64,000 nucleotides of DNA from Pseudoalteromonas sp. 3D05 (GTDB taxonomy: Bacteria > Pseudomonadota > Gammaproteobacteria > Enterobacterales > Alteromonadaceae): contig NZ_PDUS01000012.1 of the NCBI RefSeq assembly GCF_002723455.1, positions 60,125 to 124,124 of the forward strand, in the 5' to 3' direction. Below, in pieces: positions 53,537 through 61,686 of the stretch. The notes beneath the pieces are model-generated. The model was not told where the DNA came from. It did no database searches and saw only the letters and a list, made by a program, of their open reading frames with translations. The translations under genes were made by a program, and so were the position numbers. Position 1 is the stretch's first letter. Each line of letters starts with the position of its first letter.

Positions 53537-55618
53537 ATGAAAACTATTTTTACTATGCTGATATTACTATTTTTGGTGACCCCTGGTGCTGCAAGCACAG
53601 CTGCTGACGAACTTGAAGTGCAAGTAGGTAATAAACTGTTTTTGTATATACCGGGTGAGGTTGAATTTGATGGCTTATTTGAGGTAGATAAAAACGGCCA
53701 AATCAACATCCCTGAAATTGGAAAATTTAACGTTGCTAATAAAACAACTGCACAAATAGAATCTGAATTAAAGCCGCTGTTAACAGAGCTATATGTTGCA
53801 ATTGATGATTTTTATGTGGAGGTGCGTAGCCGCGATATTTTTATTAACGTGTTAGGTTATGTCATTAACCCATCTCAAGTCAGTATTCCAGATGACGGCA
53901 ACATTCAAATGGTTATTGCAAAAGCCGATGGCTTAAAGCCGGGGGCTCAGCTTGATAGGCTACAGATAAGACGTGGCGATGAGGTTATTGAATTTAACTA
54001 CAAGGCCTACCTAGACACAGGCAATATTAGCCTATTACCCCCACTTAAAAGTGAAGATACCGTGTTTGTGCCTGTCTCTCCTTTGTTAGGTAATGTACAA
54101 ATAGATTTTGATGCACAAACGCTTAGCGCCACTGGGGATGCCAGCGACAAAAGCGCCATCACTATTTTAGGTGAAGTACACAACCCAGGTAGTTTTTCAT
54201 TCAAAGAAAAAATGACAATTTTAGATGCGCTAATGCGTGCAGAAGGGGTGACGCGTTACGCTGACGTGACCAAAATAAGGGTCATTTTAAATGAAACCCC
54301 TGTTATATTTGATTTAAAAGCTTATCTTGATAAACCAGTTAATAGTATGCCTGAGCTAGAAGCAGGGTCGACTATTTACGTCCCCATTATGGTGGATGAT
54401 GTCAATACTACCTCGCGTACAGTTTATATTATGGGAGAGGTGCAAAAACCTGGTGCCTATGAAGCGGCAGACAGTACTAATTTTTTAGATATTTTAGCCA
54501 ATGCTGGCGGGCCTACACGGTTTGCTGAAACACGTTTAATTAAAATATTGACCCCTCAAGGCGAGAGTATTTTATTTGATTTACAAAGTTACAGTGAAGG
54601 CACACAAACAGTTAAGGTGCCTGATCTTAATCCAGGTGATGTCATATTTGTGCCTGAGAAAACAGACGTTAATGAAAAAAGCTGGTTAAAAATCCCCACT
54701 AAACGAGCAATAAAAATCATTGGTGCTATTCAATCGCCAGGACGTTATGAGTGGAGCAATGAGATGGACTTTACCGATTTACTTGCGCATGCTGGTGGGC
54801 CAACCAAAGGGGCGAACATCAATGATATTAAAATAATTCGAGATGGTGAAGAAACCCAGCGTTTTGATTTAGAAAAATACACCATTACTGACGGGCAAAC
54901 TTCTTTACCTGATTTGCATGCAGGCGACACCATTATTGTGGAAGAATTACCTGTTGATCCAGCTGATAATAAATCGCAATGGATACGCCAAGAGTCGAGT
55001 AAGTCAATCTACATTATGGGACAAGTGGGCTCTCCTGGGCGCTATGCGTTTAATGATAATATGCACTTCATTGATATTCTGTCAGCTGCCGATGGGCCAA
55101 ATGCAAATGCAGACATTAGAAATATCCGCGTAACACATCGCAATAGTAATCGTGCACGGGTAAGCAAGTTAGATTTAGCGCTTTATTTTGAAACAGGTGA
55201 TGAAACATTATTTCCGCACGTGCAGCCTGGCGATACTATTTTTATCCCAGAAAAAAATAAAGACTGGTTGCGCACACCTAAAGAACGGGTTGTACGCATT
55301 ATGGGCGCGGTACAAAAGCCAGGCCGGTATAACTTTGACGATACCATGTCTATTCTTGATGTATTGGCGGAAGCTGGTGGGCCACTGAATTCAGCGTTAA
55401 TTGATAAAATTGTTGTCGTTAATCATTCATGTTGTAAAGAGCAGTCGAGGGTTTTTGATTTAGAGGCGTTTATTAAGTCACCTAATTCAGCAAATATTCC
55501 TGTATTGCGTGCCGGCGACACGCTTTATGTGCCAGATAAAGGGCAAGATTTACTCAGTCAATTTAAAGACAATTTCCTCGACTTTATTACTATTATTGCG
55601 CTAGTGGTGGGCTTATGA
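53537..55618 (+). CDS. sypC: Wza-type outer-membrane polysaccharide export protein with multiple SLBB domains (SypC)
   Basis: 693 residues, larger than Wza (about 380). Signal peptide MKTIFTMLILLFLVTPGAAS. A poly-export domain spans about residues 22-95 (YIPGEVEFDGLFEVDKNGQINIPEIG). About six SLBB-type repeats follow, each carrying G-x-V/I-x-x-PG and ILD-LA-x-A-x-GP (for example ILGEVHNPGSF, IMGEVQKPGAY, IIGAIQSPGRY, IMGQVGSPGRY, IMGAVQKPGRY), spaced about 90-110 residues. The C-terminus ends in a hydrophobic segment (DFITIIALVVGL). No lipobox is evident, so anchoring may differ from Wza. Confidence 0.88.
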   Translation: MKTIFTMLILLFLVTPGAASTAADELEVQVGNKLFLYIPGEVEFDGLFEVDKNGQINIPEIGKFNVANKTTAQIESELKPLLTELYVAIDDFYVEVRSRDIFINVLGYVINPSQVSIPDDGNIQMVIAKADGLKPGAQLDRLQIRRGDEVIEFNYKAYLDTGNISLLPPLKSEDTVFVPVSPLLGNVQIDFDAQTLSATGDASDKSAITILGEVHNPGSFSFKEKMTILDALMRAEGVTRYADVTKIRVILNETPVIFDLKAYLDKPVNSMPELEAGSTIYVPIMVDDVNTTSRTVYIMGEVQKPGAYEAADSTNFLDILANAGGPTRFAETRLIKILTPQGESILFDLQSYSEGTQTVKVPDLNPGDVIFVPEKTDVNEKSWLKIPTKRAIKIIGAIQSPGRYEWSNEMDFTDLLAHAGGPTKGANINDIKIIRDGEETQRFDLEKYTITDGQTSLPDLHAGDTIIVEELPVDPADNKSQWIRQESSKSIYIMGQVGSPGRYAFNDNMHFIDILSAADGPNANADIRNIRVTHRNSNRARVSKLDLALYFETGDETLFPHVQPGDTIFIPEKNKDWLRTPKERVVRIMGAVQKPGRYNFDDTMSILDVLAEAGGPLNSALIDKIVVVNHSCCKEQSRVFDLEAFIKSPNSANIPVLRAGDTLYVPDKGQDLLSQFKDNFLDFITIIALVVGL

Positions 55619-56319
55619 AAATTATACCAGAGCAGTACCATGAGTTAGAAACAATCTGTAATACTATTAAAGATAGTGATGCACGGTGTGTCACGTTTAT
55701 TTCATTACATGGTGCAGAAGGGTCATCTAGTGCTTGTATAAGCGTTGCAAGGCGTTTACAAAGCCAAAATCAATCAGTGTTAATTATTGACCTTAATCCA
55801 ATAAGTTCATTTAACATTGATGAGCATTTACCAAACTTAACGAATGAGTGGCGATTTGATGATATTTCATGCCAGCTCAGTGTATTACCTTACAAAGAAG
55901 TTAATATACTAACGATAAAAAACTTATCGGCTATTGAATCAGCAAAAAATAAGCATGTTTTGAATGAGGCAATTATCCGTTTAAAGCAAGAATATGATTA
56001 TATCTTGTTAGATATGTCACCGGCTTTAAAGCTTAATCGTAACAATGTTCCCTTACACTCACTAAGTTTGTGTAGCGATTTAACGTTGGTTACTGTTGGG
56101 TTGGGTATTAACGATGAAGAGTCATTGTGTGAAGGTGTTCGGGAATTAAAACAGGCAGGACATAGCAATATAAAAATGTTAGTTAGCCAACATGATTTTG
56201 CCCCCTTAGGTGAAAGAGTCTTGCTATTTTTAGAGAGTAAAGCTCAGAAGTGGCCGAAAGTGTGTCGGCTATTAAGTAACAAAATACATAAACAGAAATG
56301 GCTGTTTAAGCATTACTGA
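55615..56319 (+). CDS. sypD: BY-kinase-like ATPase with degenerate P-loop (SypD-like)
   Basis: 234 residues of the CpsD/CapB/Wzc-kinase fold: VTFISLHGAEGSSSACISVARRLQSQNQSVLIIDLNP (Walker A and A' regions), then QEYDYILLDMSPALKLN (Walker B). Walker A would read G-E-G-K-S/T; here it is GAEGSSS, with Ser37 in place of the catalytic lysine. The usual tyrosine cluster is missing at the C-terminus (KWLFKHY has one). It overlaps sypC by four bases. Either a catalytically impaired regulator or an unusual nucleotide-binding protein that still pairs with the SypO co-polymerase. Confidence 0.82.
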   Translation: MKIIPEQYHELETICNTIKDSDARCVTFISLHGAEGSSSACISVARRLQSQNQSVLIIDLNPISSFNIDEHLPNLTNEWRFDDISCQLSVLPYKEVNILTIKNLSAIESAKNKHVLNEAIIRLKQEYDYILLDMSPALKLNRNNVPLHSLSLCSDLTLVTVGLGINDEESLCEGVRELKQAGHSNIKMLVSQHDFAPLGERVLLFLESKAQKWPKVCRLLSNKIHKQKWLFKHY

Positions 56320-56327
56320 GGGGCTGC

Positions 56328-57788
56328 ATGGATATTTTATTTGAACGACGTTTTGAATTACTTTGGCCAACATTAACTGAAATTCGCCAAGTACTTAAAC
56401 ATGTATTAGGGGCATTGTCTGTTAAGCGTGATGAGGCTGATGCAGCCGGATTGGTTGCAACGGAATATTTAACTAATCTTATTCGCCATAATGAGGGAAG
56501 TGAGCAATGGATCACTGTGCGCATAAGTCAAATAAGCAGTGATTCGTATAACTTAACTTTTATCGATGAACTAAAACCCTATAACCTATTTGAAAAAAAT
56601 AACTCCACTTGGAAAATAGACTCTGAAGAGCTGGTGGAGGGAGGAATGGGGGTTGAATTGATTCGCCACTATTTCGCTGACGCCTCATATGAAACAATTG
56701 AGTTAAAAAACTTTTTTACATTTCCTTTAACTCAGATTGATAAGCGACCTTGCGTTATCTATGTTGATGACGATGTAACTCAGCTTGCACTGATGAAAGC
56801 CTATTTAAAAGACAAGTTTCAAGTTATTACATGTGAAAATATCGAGGCCGGTTGGCAAGCTATTCTAACGTCGGATGCAAGTATTCTGTTATTGGATCAT
56901 AAGCTCAAAAATGGCACTTGTGAGCCGCTATTGGCGAAGCTAAATCGTTCGAACCTTAAGTCCCAATTATCTGTTGTTATGCTTACGGGTGATGACAGTG
57001 AAGAGGTGATCAGTAAAATTAACCGTTTAGGTGTTGATGATTACTTAATTAAACCCGTAAAGAAAAACAAACTATTACAAAGTATTGAGCGTGTTACACA
57101 TCGGTTTGCCTACTTGTCATACCAAAGCACGTTTGGTCAGGCTCCAGCAAAGGTCCACCTTGCAAATAAAAAAACTGCGCATATTTTTGGCTCAATTAGC
57201 GTTGGCAATGGCGGCGATTTTTTTATGCCAATCAATGATGAAGGCAGTGCGTTTATACTCGGTGACATGATGGGGCACGGGTTACAAGCTTTGAAAGAAA
57301 GCTTTGCAATTAAAGGTTTTATAAGTGGATTTTTAGCAACAGGACTCGCTTACCAAGATATGCTGAGTGCATTAAATGATGCACTTTACAAGCAACAACT
57401 ATGTAAATCGAGCCTAGTGACCTTGGTTATTTGCTTCTTAAAAGACAACAAACTGTATTGGTTAAATGCAGGTCATCCAGCTCCAGTGGTAATTTATAAA
57501 GATGGCACTGTTTTACAGCTTACAGGTACCGGTCCGTTACTCGGTCTTTCAAAAGAGCATACTTATACACTTTATGAAGCTGAGTTAGAAAATGTAGAGC
57601 ACCTTTTGGTGTATACCGATGGTTGGACCGAGAATCGATGTGCAGATATGAATGAAATTGCTGAACTAAAAAAAATAATTCCCCCTCACCAGGACTCTGC
57701 TGAGGAGTTTGCTCATTTATTATGGAAAAATTCACAAGTGATCCTTTCTAAAGAAGTAGATGATGCATCGTTGGTGATCATTAATTGA
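56328..57788 (+). CDS. sypE: RsbW-type kinase/receiver/PP2C phosphatase switch protein (SypE)
   Basis: 486 residues with the rare order of SypE. The N-terminal GHKL kinase domain spans about 1-130; its N-box TEYLTNLIRHN has Glu46, Asn50 and His54, and EGGMGVELIRHYF holds the nucleotide loop. The receiver domain spans about 141-258 (VIYVDDDVT, phospho-acceptor Asp190 in ILLLDHKL). The PP2C/SpoIIE domain spans about 275-486 (GNGGDFF, LGDMMGHGLQA, YTDGWTE). In V. fischeri SypE both phosphorylates and dephosphorylates SypA. The pair sits in one operon here. Confidence 0.92.
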   Translation: MDILFERRFELLWPTLTEIRQVLKHVLGALSVKRDEADAAGLVATEYLTNLIRHNEGSEQWITVRISQISSDSYNLTFIDELKPYNLFEKNNSTWKIDSEELVEGGMGVELIRHYFADASYETIELKNFFTFPLTQIDKRPCVIYVDDDVTQLALMKAYLKDKFQVITCENIEAGWQAILTSDASILLLDHKLKNGTCEPLLAKLNRSNLKSQLSVVMLTGDDSEEVISKINRLGVDDYLIKPVKKNKLLQSIERVTHRFAYLSYQSTFGQAPAKVHLANKKTAHIFGSISVGNGGDFFMPINDEGSAFILGDMMGHGLQALKESFAIKGFISGFLATGLAYQDMLSALNDALYKQQLCKSSLVTLVICFLKDNKLYWLNAGHPAPVVIYKDGTVLQLTGTGPLLGLSKEHTYTLYEAELENVEHLLVYTDGWTENRCADMNEIAELKKIIPPHQDSAEEFAHLLWKNSQVILSKEVDDASLVIIN

Positions 57789-57881
57789 ATTTGATTTAAT
57801 GTGTTTTATATAGTTAACTTAAATTGCGCTAGGCGAATAATAATTAAAGTAATTTTAGTGGATAGCTAAGGGGAAAGGATA

Positions 57882-59288
57882 ATGCCACCAACAATTTTAA
57901 TTGTAGAAGATACCCAGTCGTTAGCTATGATGTACCAAGCCTATTTACTCCCTACAGGTGTCAACACCTTGCTTGCTAATGACGGGGCAACTGCTTTAGA
58001 AATCATAGATCGCGTCAAGCCTGACTTAATCGTGCTAGATGTTATGCTTCCTGATATGAATGGTTTGGATATACTCGCTCAATTAGAACCCGAAAACTCT
58101 CCACAAGTGGTTGTTTTAACTGGCCACGCCACAAAAGAAATGGCAATCCAAGCAATAAAATTGGGAGCGAGTGACTTTTTGGAAAAGCCTGTTGAAGCAG
58201 ATCGCTTTAGAATAACAATAAATAATGCTCTCAAAATTAAAGACCTAAAACAAAAAGTTACCACATACAAAAACACATATGAAAATGGTCGTTATTTTGA
58301 TTTGATTGGTAGTTCAAAACAAATGCAGTCTGTTTATCAAATCATCAGCTCTGCATCTGTGAGTAAAGCGACGGTGTTTATTACTGGCGAAAGCGGCACA
58401 GGGAAAGAGTTGTGCGCACGTGCTGTACATCAAGCATCTAGCAGAGCTAGTAAGCCATTTGTGGCATTAAATTGTGCCGCAATACCTAAAGATTTGATAG
58501 AAAGCGAAATATTTGGTCATCTAAAGGGGGCATTCACAGGAGCTATTGCAAATCGTGCTGGTGCTGCAGGTCAAGCTGATGGTGGAACACTCTTTTTAGA
58601 TGAGTTGTGTGAAATGGACATCAATCTGCAAAGCAAGTTGCTGCGTTTTATCCAAACGGGAACCTATCAGTTAGTGGGTAGCGAAAAAGAGGTTAAAGTT
58701 GACGTGCGTTTTGTGTGTGCGACAAATCGAGATCCTTTAGCTGAAGTTGAGGCGGGACGATTTAGGGAAGATTTGTATTATCGATTACATGTGATCCCTA
58801 TCGAACTTCCGCCTTTACGCGAGCGTGAAGGCGATATTATTGAAATAGCTGAGGCCTTGTTTGTAAAAATAGCGAAAGAAGAGAGCCACTCGTTTAAGTC
58901 TATGACAATGGATGTAAAACACGCTTTTAGCCAATATGATTGGCCGGGTAATGTTAGACAGTTAGAGAACGTAATTCGAAATATATTAGTACTCAATCCA
59001 CAAGAAATTATTGATGTAAATATGCTTCCGGCTCTTCCCAATAGCAACATTAAAACACCGTTGCCAATTGAGAAAAAAGAACCTGAAAGCCGTGTTTCTG
59101 TAGAAGATTTAACGGCATTACCTTCAGATGAAGCTGGGGTGAAGGCGCTTTGGCTGGCTGAGAAAGAATACATAGAAAGAGTAATCGATATTTGTGCCAG
59201 TAATATTCCTAAAGCCGCGGCACTATTAGATGTGAGCCCCTCTACTCTTTACAGAAAAATTAAAGGGTGGGAGGAAAGTGCTACTTAG
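57882..59288 (+). CDS. sypG: Sigma54-dependent response regulator (SypG)
   Basis: 468 residues. The receiver has Asp53 in IVLDVMLPDMNG. The AAA+ domain has Walker A GESGTGKE (Lys175), the sigma54 loop GAFTGA at residues 216-221, and GGTLFLDELCEM and WPGNVRQLENVIRNI. The C-terminal Fis-type HTH is at about 430-462 (NIPKAAALLDVSPSTLYRKIKG). The intact GAFTGA motif predicts sigma54 activation. The architecture and neighbours match SypG, the master activator of the syp operons. It converges with the following glycosyltransferase (four-base overlap). Confidence 0.93.
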   Translation: MPPTILIVEDTQSLAMMYQAYLLPTGVNTLLANDGATALEIIDRVKPDLIVLDVMLPDMNGLDILAQLEPENSPQVVVLTGHATKEMAIQAIKLGASDFLEKPVEADRFRITINNALKIKDLKQKVTTYKNTYENGRYFDLIGSSKQMQSVYQIISSASVSKATVFITGESGTGKELCARAVHQASSRASKPFVALNCAAIPKDLIESEIFGHLKGAFTGAIANRAGAAGQADGGTLFLDELCEMDINLQSKLLRFIQTGTYQLVGSEKEVKVDVRFVCATNRDPLAEVEAGRFREDLYYRLHVIPIELPPLREREGDIIEIAEALFVKIAKEESHSFKSMTMDVKHAFSQYDWPGNVRQLENVIRNILVLNPQEIIDVNMLPALPNSNIKTPLPIEKKEPESRVSVEDLTALPSDEAGVKALWLAEKEYIERVIDICASNIPKAAALLDVSPSTLYRKIKGWEESAT

Positions 59289-60295
59289 TTAGGCGCATTG
59301 TAAGCATCAAGCAATAATGAAAGTTGTTGTTTGCCGGAAAACCTTTGCGTAAGGACTGAGTAAGCATTTTGTATCATTATTTTTTTACTTTCAGCAGGCA
59401 GCGTTAGCAGTGTTTCAATGCATTTTTGGCATTCTTTTTCATCTCCTTTATTCATTAATAGTCCGTTAGTTTTATTGATAATACTTGGTATTTCGCCAAC
59501 GGGGCTGCTAATTACTAGTTTATTCTTGGACATTGCTTCAAGTAGGGTCATTGGCAAGCCTTCCTCTCGAGAGCAGATGAGTAACACATCTATGTTATGC
59601 CAAATGTCATCTCGTTTAGCTAATCCGTAATACTGTAAGTTACTTATTTTTGGAATATCTTTTTTCATTGGGCCATCACCAAAAAGATGAAAGCTCACAT
59701 TAGGGTTGTTCTTCATATTGTTTGCTAGTGAAAAGAAAATATCAGGTGCTTTTTCGTAAGATAGTCGCCCCACAAACCCGACTCTAATATGACTATGAGT
59801 TTTGATAGGGGGCACCTCTTTAGGCATATCTATAAAATTTTCAAGTAATGTTGCATTATGAATTGTTTTTTTTATTTTACGTGAAACTGCGAAATTAGTA
59901 GAAAGTATTGATAGCCACACGTCTAGCTTGTTATAAAACCACATTTTTCCTTTGCCAGCCTCGCCAGCATGATAGGTGCTAATACAACGTCGCCCCATTA
60001 TTTTGCAAGCTATACGGCCTAAAATACCCGCTTTATAGCCATGCGTATGGATGACCGTATGTTTATCATACTGCGTGAATTGATTTATCAAGCTACTGAG
60101 TGTACCTTGAATGAAGGAATACTCTACGCTCTCTTTATCAAGCAGTGTATAAAATTCATGATTGTGATGATTTTTATAAAATAATACAGAGCAGCTAACA
60201 TGATTATTTTTTAGTAGCTTAAATAGTTCTACTATATGGGTTTCAATGCCGCCGATCATGGATGAGTCGACAAATAAAACAACCTGACATTTCAT
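59285..60295 (-). CDS. Family 4 glycosyltransferase (SypH/SypJ-like)
   Basis: 336 residues of GT-B fold: CQVVLFVDSSMIGGIETHIVELFKLLKNNHVSCSVLFY, IRVGFVGRLSYEKAPDIFFSLANNM and CSREEGLPMTLLEAMSKNKLVISSPVGEIPSII with the E-x7-E motif. It lies on the opposite strand to the rest of the syp block. On its strand AGGAG precedes the start; the divergent HPt gene starts only 21 bases away, so its promoter probably overlaps that gene. In V. fischeri the syp locus contains several such glycosyltransferases (H, I, J). Confidence 0.83.
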   Translation of the reverse strand: MKCQVVLFVDSSMIGGIETHIVELFKLLKNNHVSCSVLFYKNHHNHEFYTLLDKESVEYSFIQGTLSSLINQFTQYDKHTVIHTHGYKAGILGRIACKIMGRRCISTYHAGEAGKGKMWFYNKLDVWLSILSTNFAVSRKIKKTIHNATLLENFIDMPKEVPPIKTHSHIRVGFVGRLSYEKAPDIFFSLANNMKNNPNVSFHLFGDGPMKKDIPKISNLQYYGLAKRDDIWHNIDVLLICSREEGLPMTLLEAMSKNKLVISSPVGEIPSIINKTNGLLMNKGDEKECQKCIETLLTLPAESKKIMIQNAYSVLTQRFSGKQQLSLLLDAYNAPN

Positions 60296-60316
60296 ACTTA
60301 ACTCCTAAAGAACAAT

Positions 60317-60649
60317 ATGATTGATAATTCCATAATAGAACAACTTAAATCTGATGTGGGTGAAATTTTAGCCATCGAACTAATCCACGTTTTTGTTGAT
60401 GAATCGCAAAAGTTAGTCGCAGAGATGGTTCACTCATCTGATGCTAAAACAATAGAAATAAACGCGCACAGTTTAAAGAGTAGTTGCAACAGCTTTGGTG
60501 CTACCCAATTAGCGCAAACGTGTTTGCAAATTGAAAAAACTGTTAACCAAGAGGGTGTAAGCTCCCAGTTACAACAACTTTTAAAAGTAGCGGAGTCCCA
60601 AAGCGAGCTCACCTTTAAGCAACTTGCGTTGGTAATCAAAAATCCTTAA
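60317..60649 (+). CDS. Stand-alone histidine phosphotransfer (HPt) protein
   Basis: 110 residues: an HPt four-helix bundle with the phospho-accepting His51 in NAHSLKSSCNSFGATQLAQTCLQIEKTV. It has no other domain. In V. fischeri SypF carries the HPt at its C-terminus; the hybrid kinase here (61687-63684) ends with its receiver domain and has none. This protein is therefore the likely missing link between the kinase and SypG. It begins 21 bases from the divergent glycosyltransferase, and its stop overlaps the yvcK-like stop. Confidence 0.88.
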   Translation: MIDNSIIEQLKSDVGEILAIELIHVFVDESQKLVAEMVHSSDAKTIEINAHSLKSSCNSFGATQLAQTCLQIEKTVNQEGVSSQLQQLLKVAESQSELTFKQLALVIKNP

Positions 60650-61518
60650 ACAAGAGGGCTTTCATCTATTGAGCTTTTTAAAAAAGTACAAAATATATGA
60701 TTTAGCTCGCTAATATCGTGCAAGTGGTTTGAGTGATTTTTAAAATGTGAATTACTAGCTAAAATTTCAGAAATAGCCGAAGGTGAGATACTTAAATCGT
60801 ATATTTTGCTACCGAGCTGCTCTTGCAGCCAATCAATTCCAGCACTTTGAATATGCTTCATAACACTGTTTTCTTCAGCTGTGTTTTCAATAAAGACCCG
60901 GCACGCAGATGTTTTTTCAACGGCTCGAAGTATATCGTCGATTAACAACGCGGGCATCACGCTAGATATAATACTGCCGGGCCCAATAATAACTAAATCA
61001 GCATTTAAAATAGCATCGACACACCCAGGCGATGCAGCCACTTTATTAGATAAATAGATTTTATCGGGAAGAGAATTTAACGCATCAATAGCGCATTCAC
61101 CAAAAACCTCTTCACCATTACTTAAAATAGCGACGAGGTCTGTTGGTGATTCAGTCATCGGTAATACTGTCTCAGAGTTACCTAAAAGCTTATTGAATTT
61201 TGCAATTGCTGCTGTTGCAGAATGTGATGCTTGTAGCATGTTTAACAGGACTAAATTGCCTAAGCAGTGGCCTTTTAAATCACCAGTGGTAAATCTATGC
61301 TCATAAATTTTCCTCGTAACGGCTGAGTCATCAGCAAGTTGAACACTGCAGCGCCTTATATCTCCAAGTGCAATACAGTTATGTAATTGCCTAATTTTTC
61401 CCGTGCTTCCACCATTGTCGGTAGTCGCAACAATAGCTGTTAATTGATTACACACTGGCTTTATTGCACTTAAAACTTGTGCGAGTCCGTGACCACCACC
61501 AATACATACTATATTCAT
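60646..61518 (-). CDS. YvcK/CofD-family protein (gluconeogenesis-factor-like)
   Basis: 290 residues: MNIVCIGGGHGLAQVLSAIKP, VATTDNGGSTGKIRQ, GDIRRC, KGHCLGNLVLLNML and DLVIIGPGSIISSVMPALLI. These are the motifs of the CofD/YvcK fold, a Rossmann-like fold that in B. subtilis YvcK binds UDP-sugars (UDP-GlcNAc). AAGGGG precedes ATG 61518; an earlier ATG at 61569 lacks one. It lacks a partner for F420 synthesis. In a polysaccharide locus a UDP-sugar-sensing role is the more natural guess. Confidence 0.8.
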   Translation of the reverse strand: MNIVCIGGGHGLAQVLSAIKPVCNQLTAIVATTDNGGSTGKIRQLHNCIALGDIRRCSVQLADDSAVTRKIYEHRFTTGDLKGHCLGNLVLLNMLQASHSATAAIAKFNKLLGNSETVLPMTESPTDLVAILSNGEEVFGECAIDALNSLPDKIYLSNKVAASPGCVDAILNADLVIIGPGSIISSVMPALLIDDILRAVEKTSACRVFIENTAEENSVMKHIQSAGIDWLQEQLGSKIYDLSISPSAISEILASNSHFKNHSNHLHDISELNHIFCTFLKSSIDESPLV

Positions 61519-61641
61519 GCACTTGCCCCTTCGCTTGCTTATACTGTTAGTAAGCAGTAATCGTTCCACCTTAAAACATTTATTAACTCAATGATTTATA
61601 TTGAATTTTGTTCTATATTTAATTGGGATGGAATCGACGGT

Positions 61642-61666
61642 TGCAAATATTTGCATAACGCGATGC
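61642..61666. promoter_or_regulatory. Palindromes upstream of the hybrid kinase gene
   Basis: TGCAAATATTTGCA (61642-61655) is a perfect 14-base palindrome, and GCAT-AACGCG-ATGC (61653-61666) is an overlapping inverted repeat. They resemble but do not fit the GCA-NNN-TGC sites. No convincing sigma54 promoter accompanies them. Possible regulator site. Confidence 0.35.
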
Positions 61667-61686
61667 ATTTTAAACGGAGAGCATTC

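Noticed and set aside
61628-61646. Sigma54 promoter before the hybrid kinase
   Set aside because: GG and GC are 11, not 10, bases apart; the spacing of sigma54 promoters is strict.
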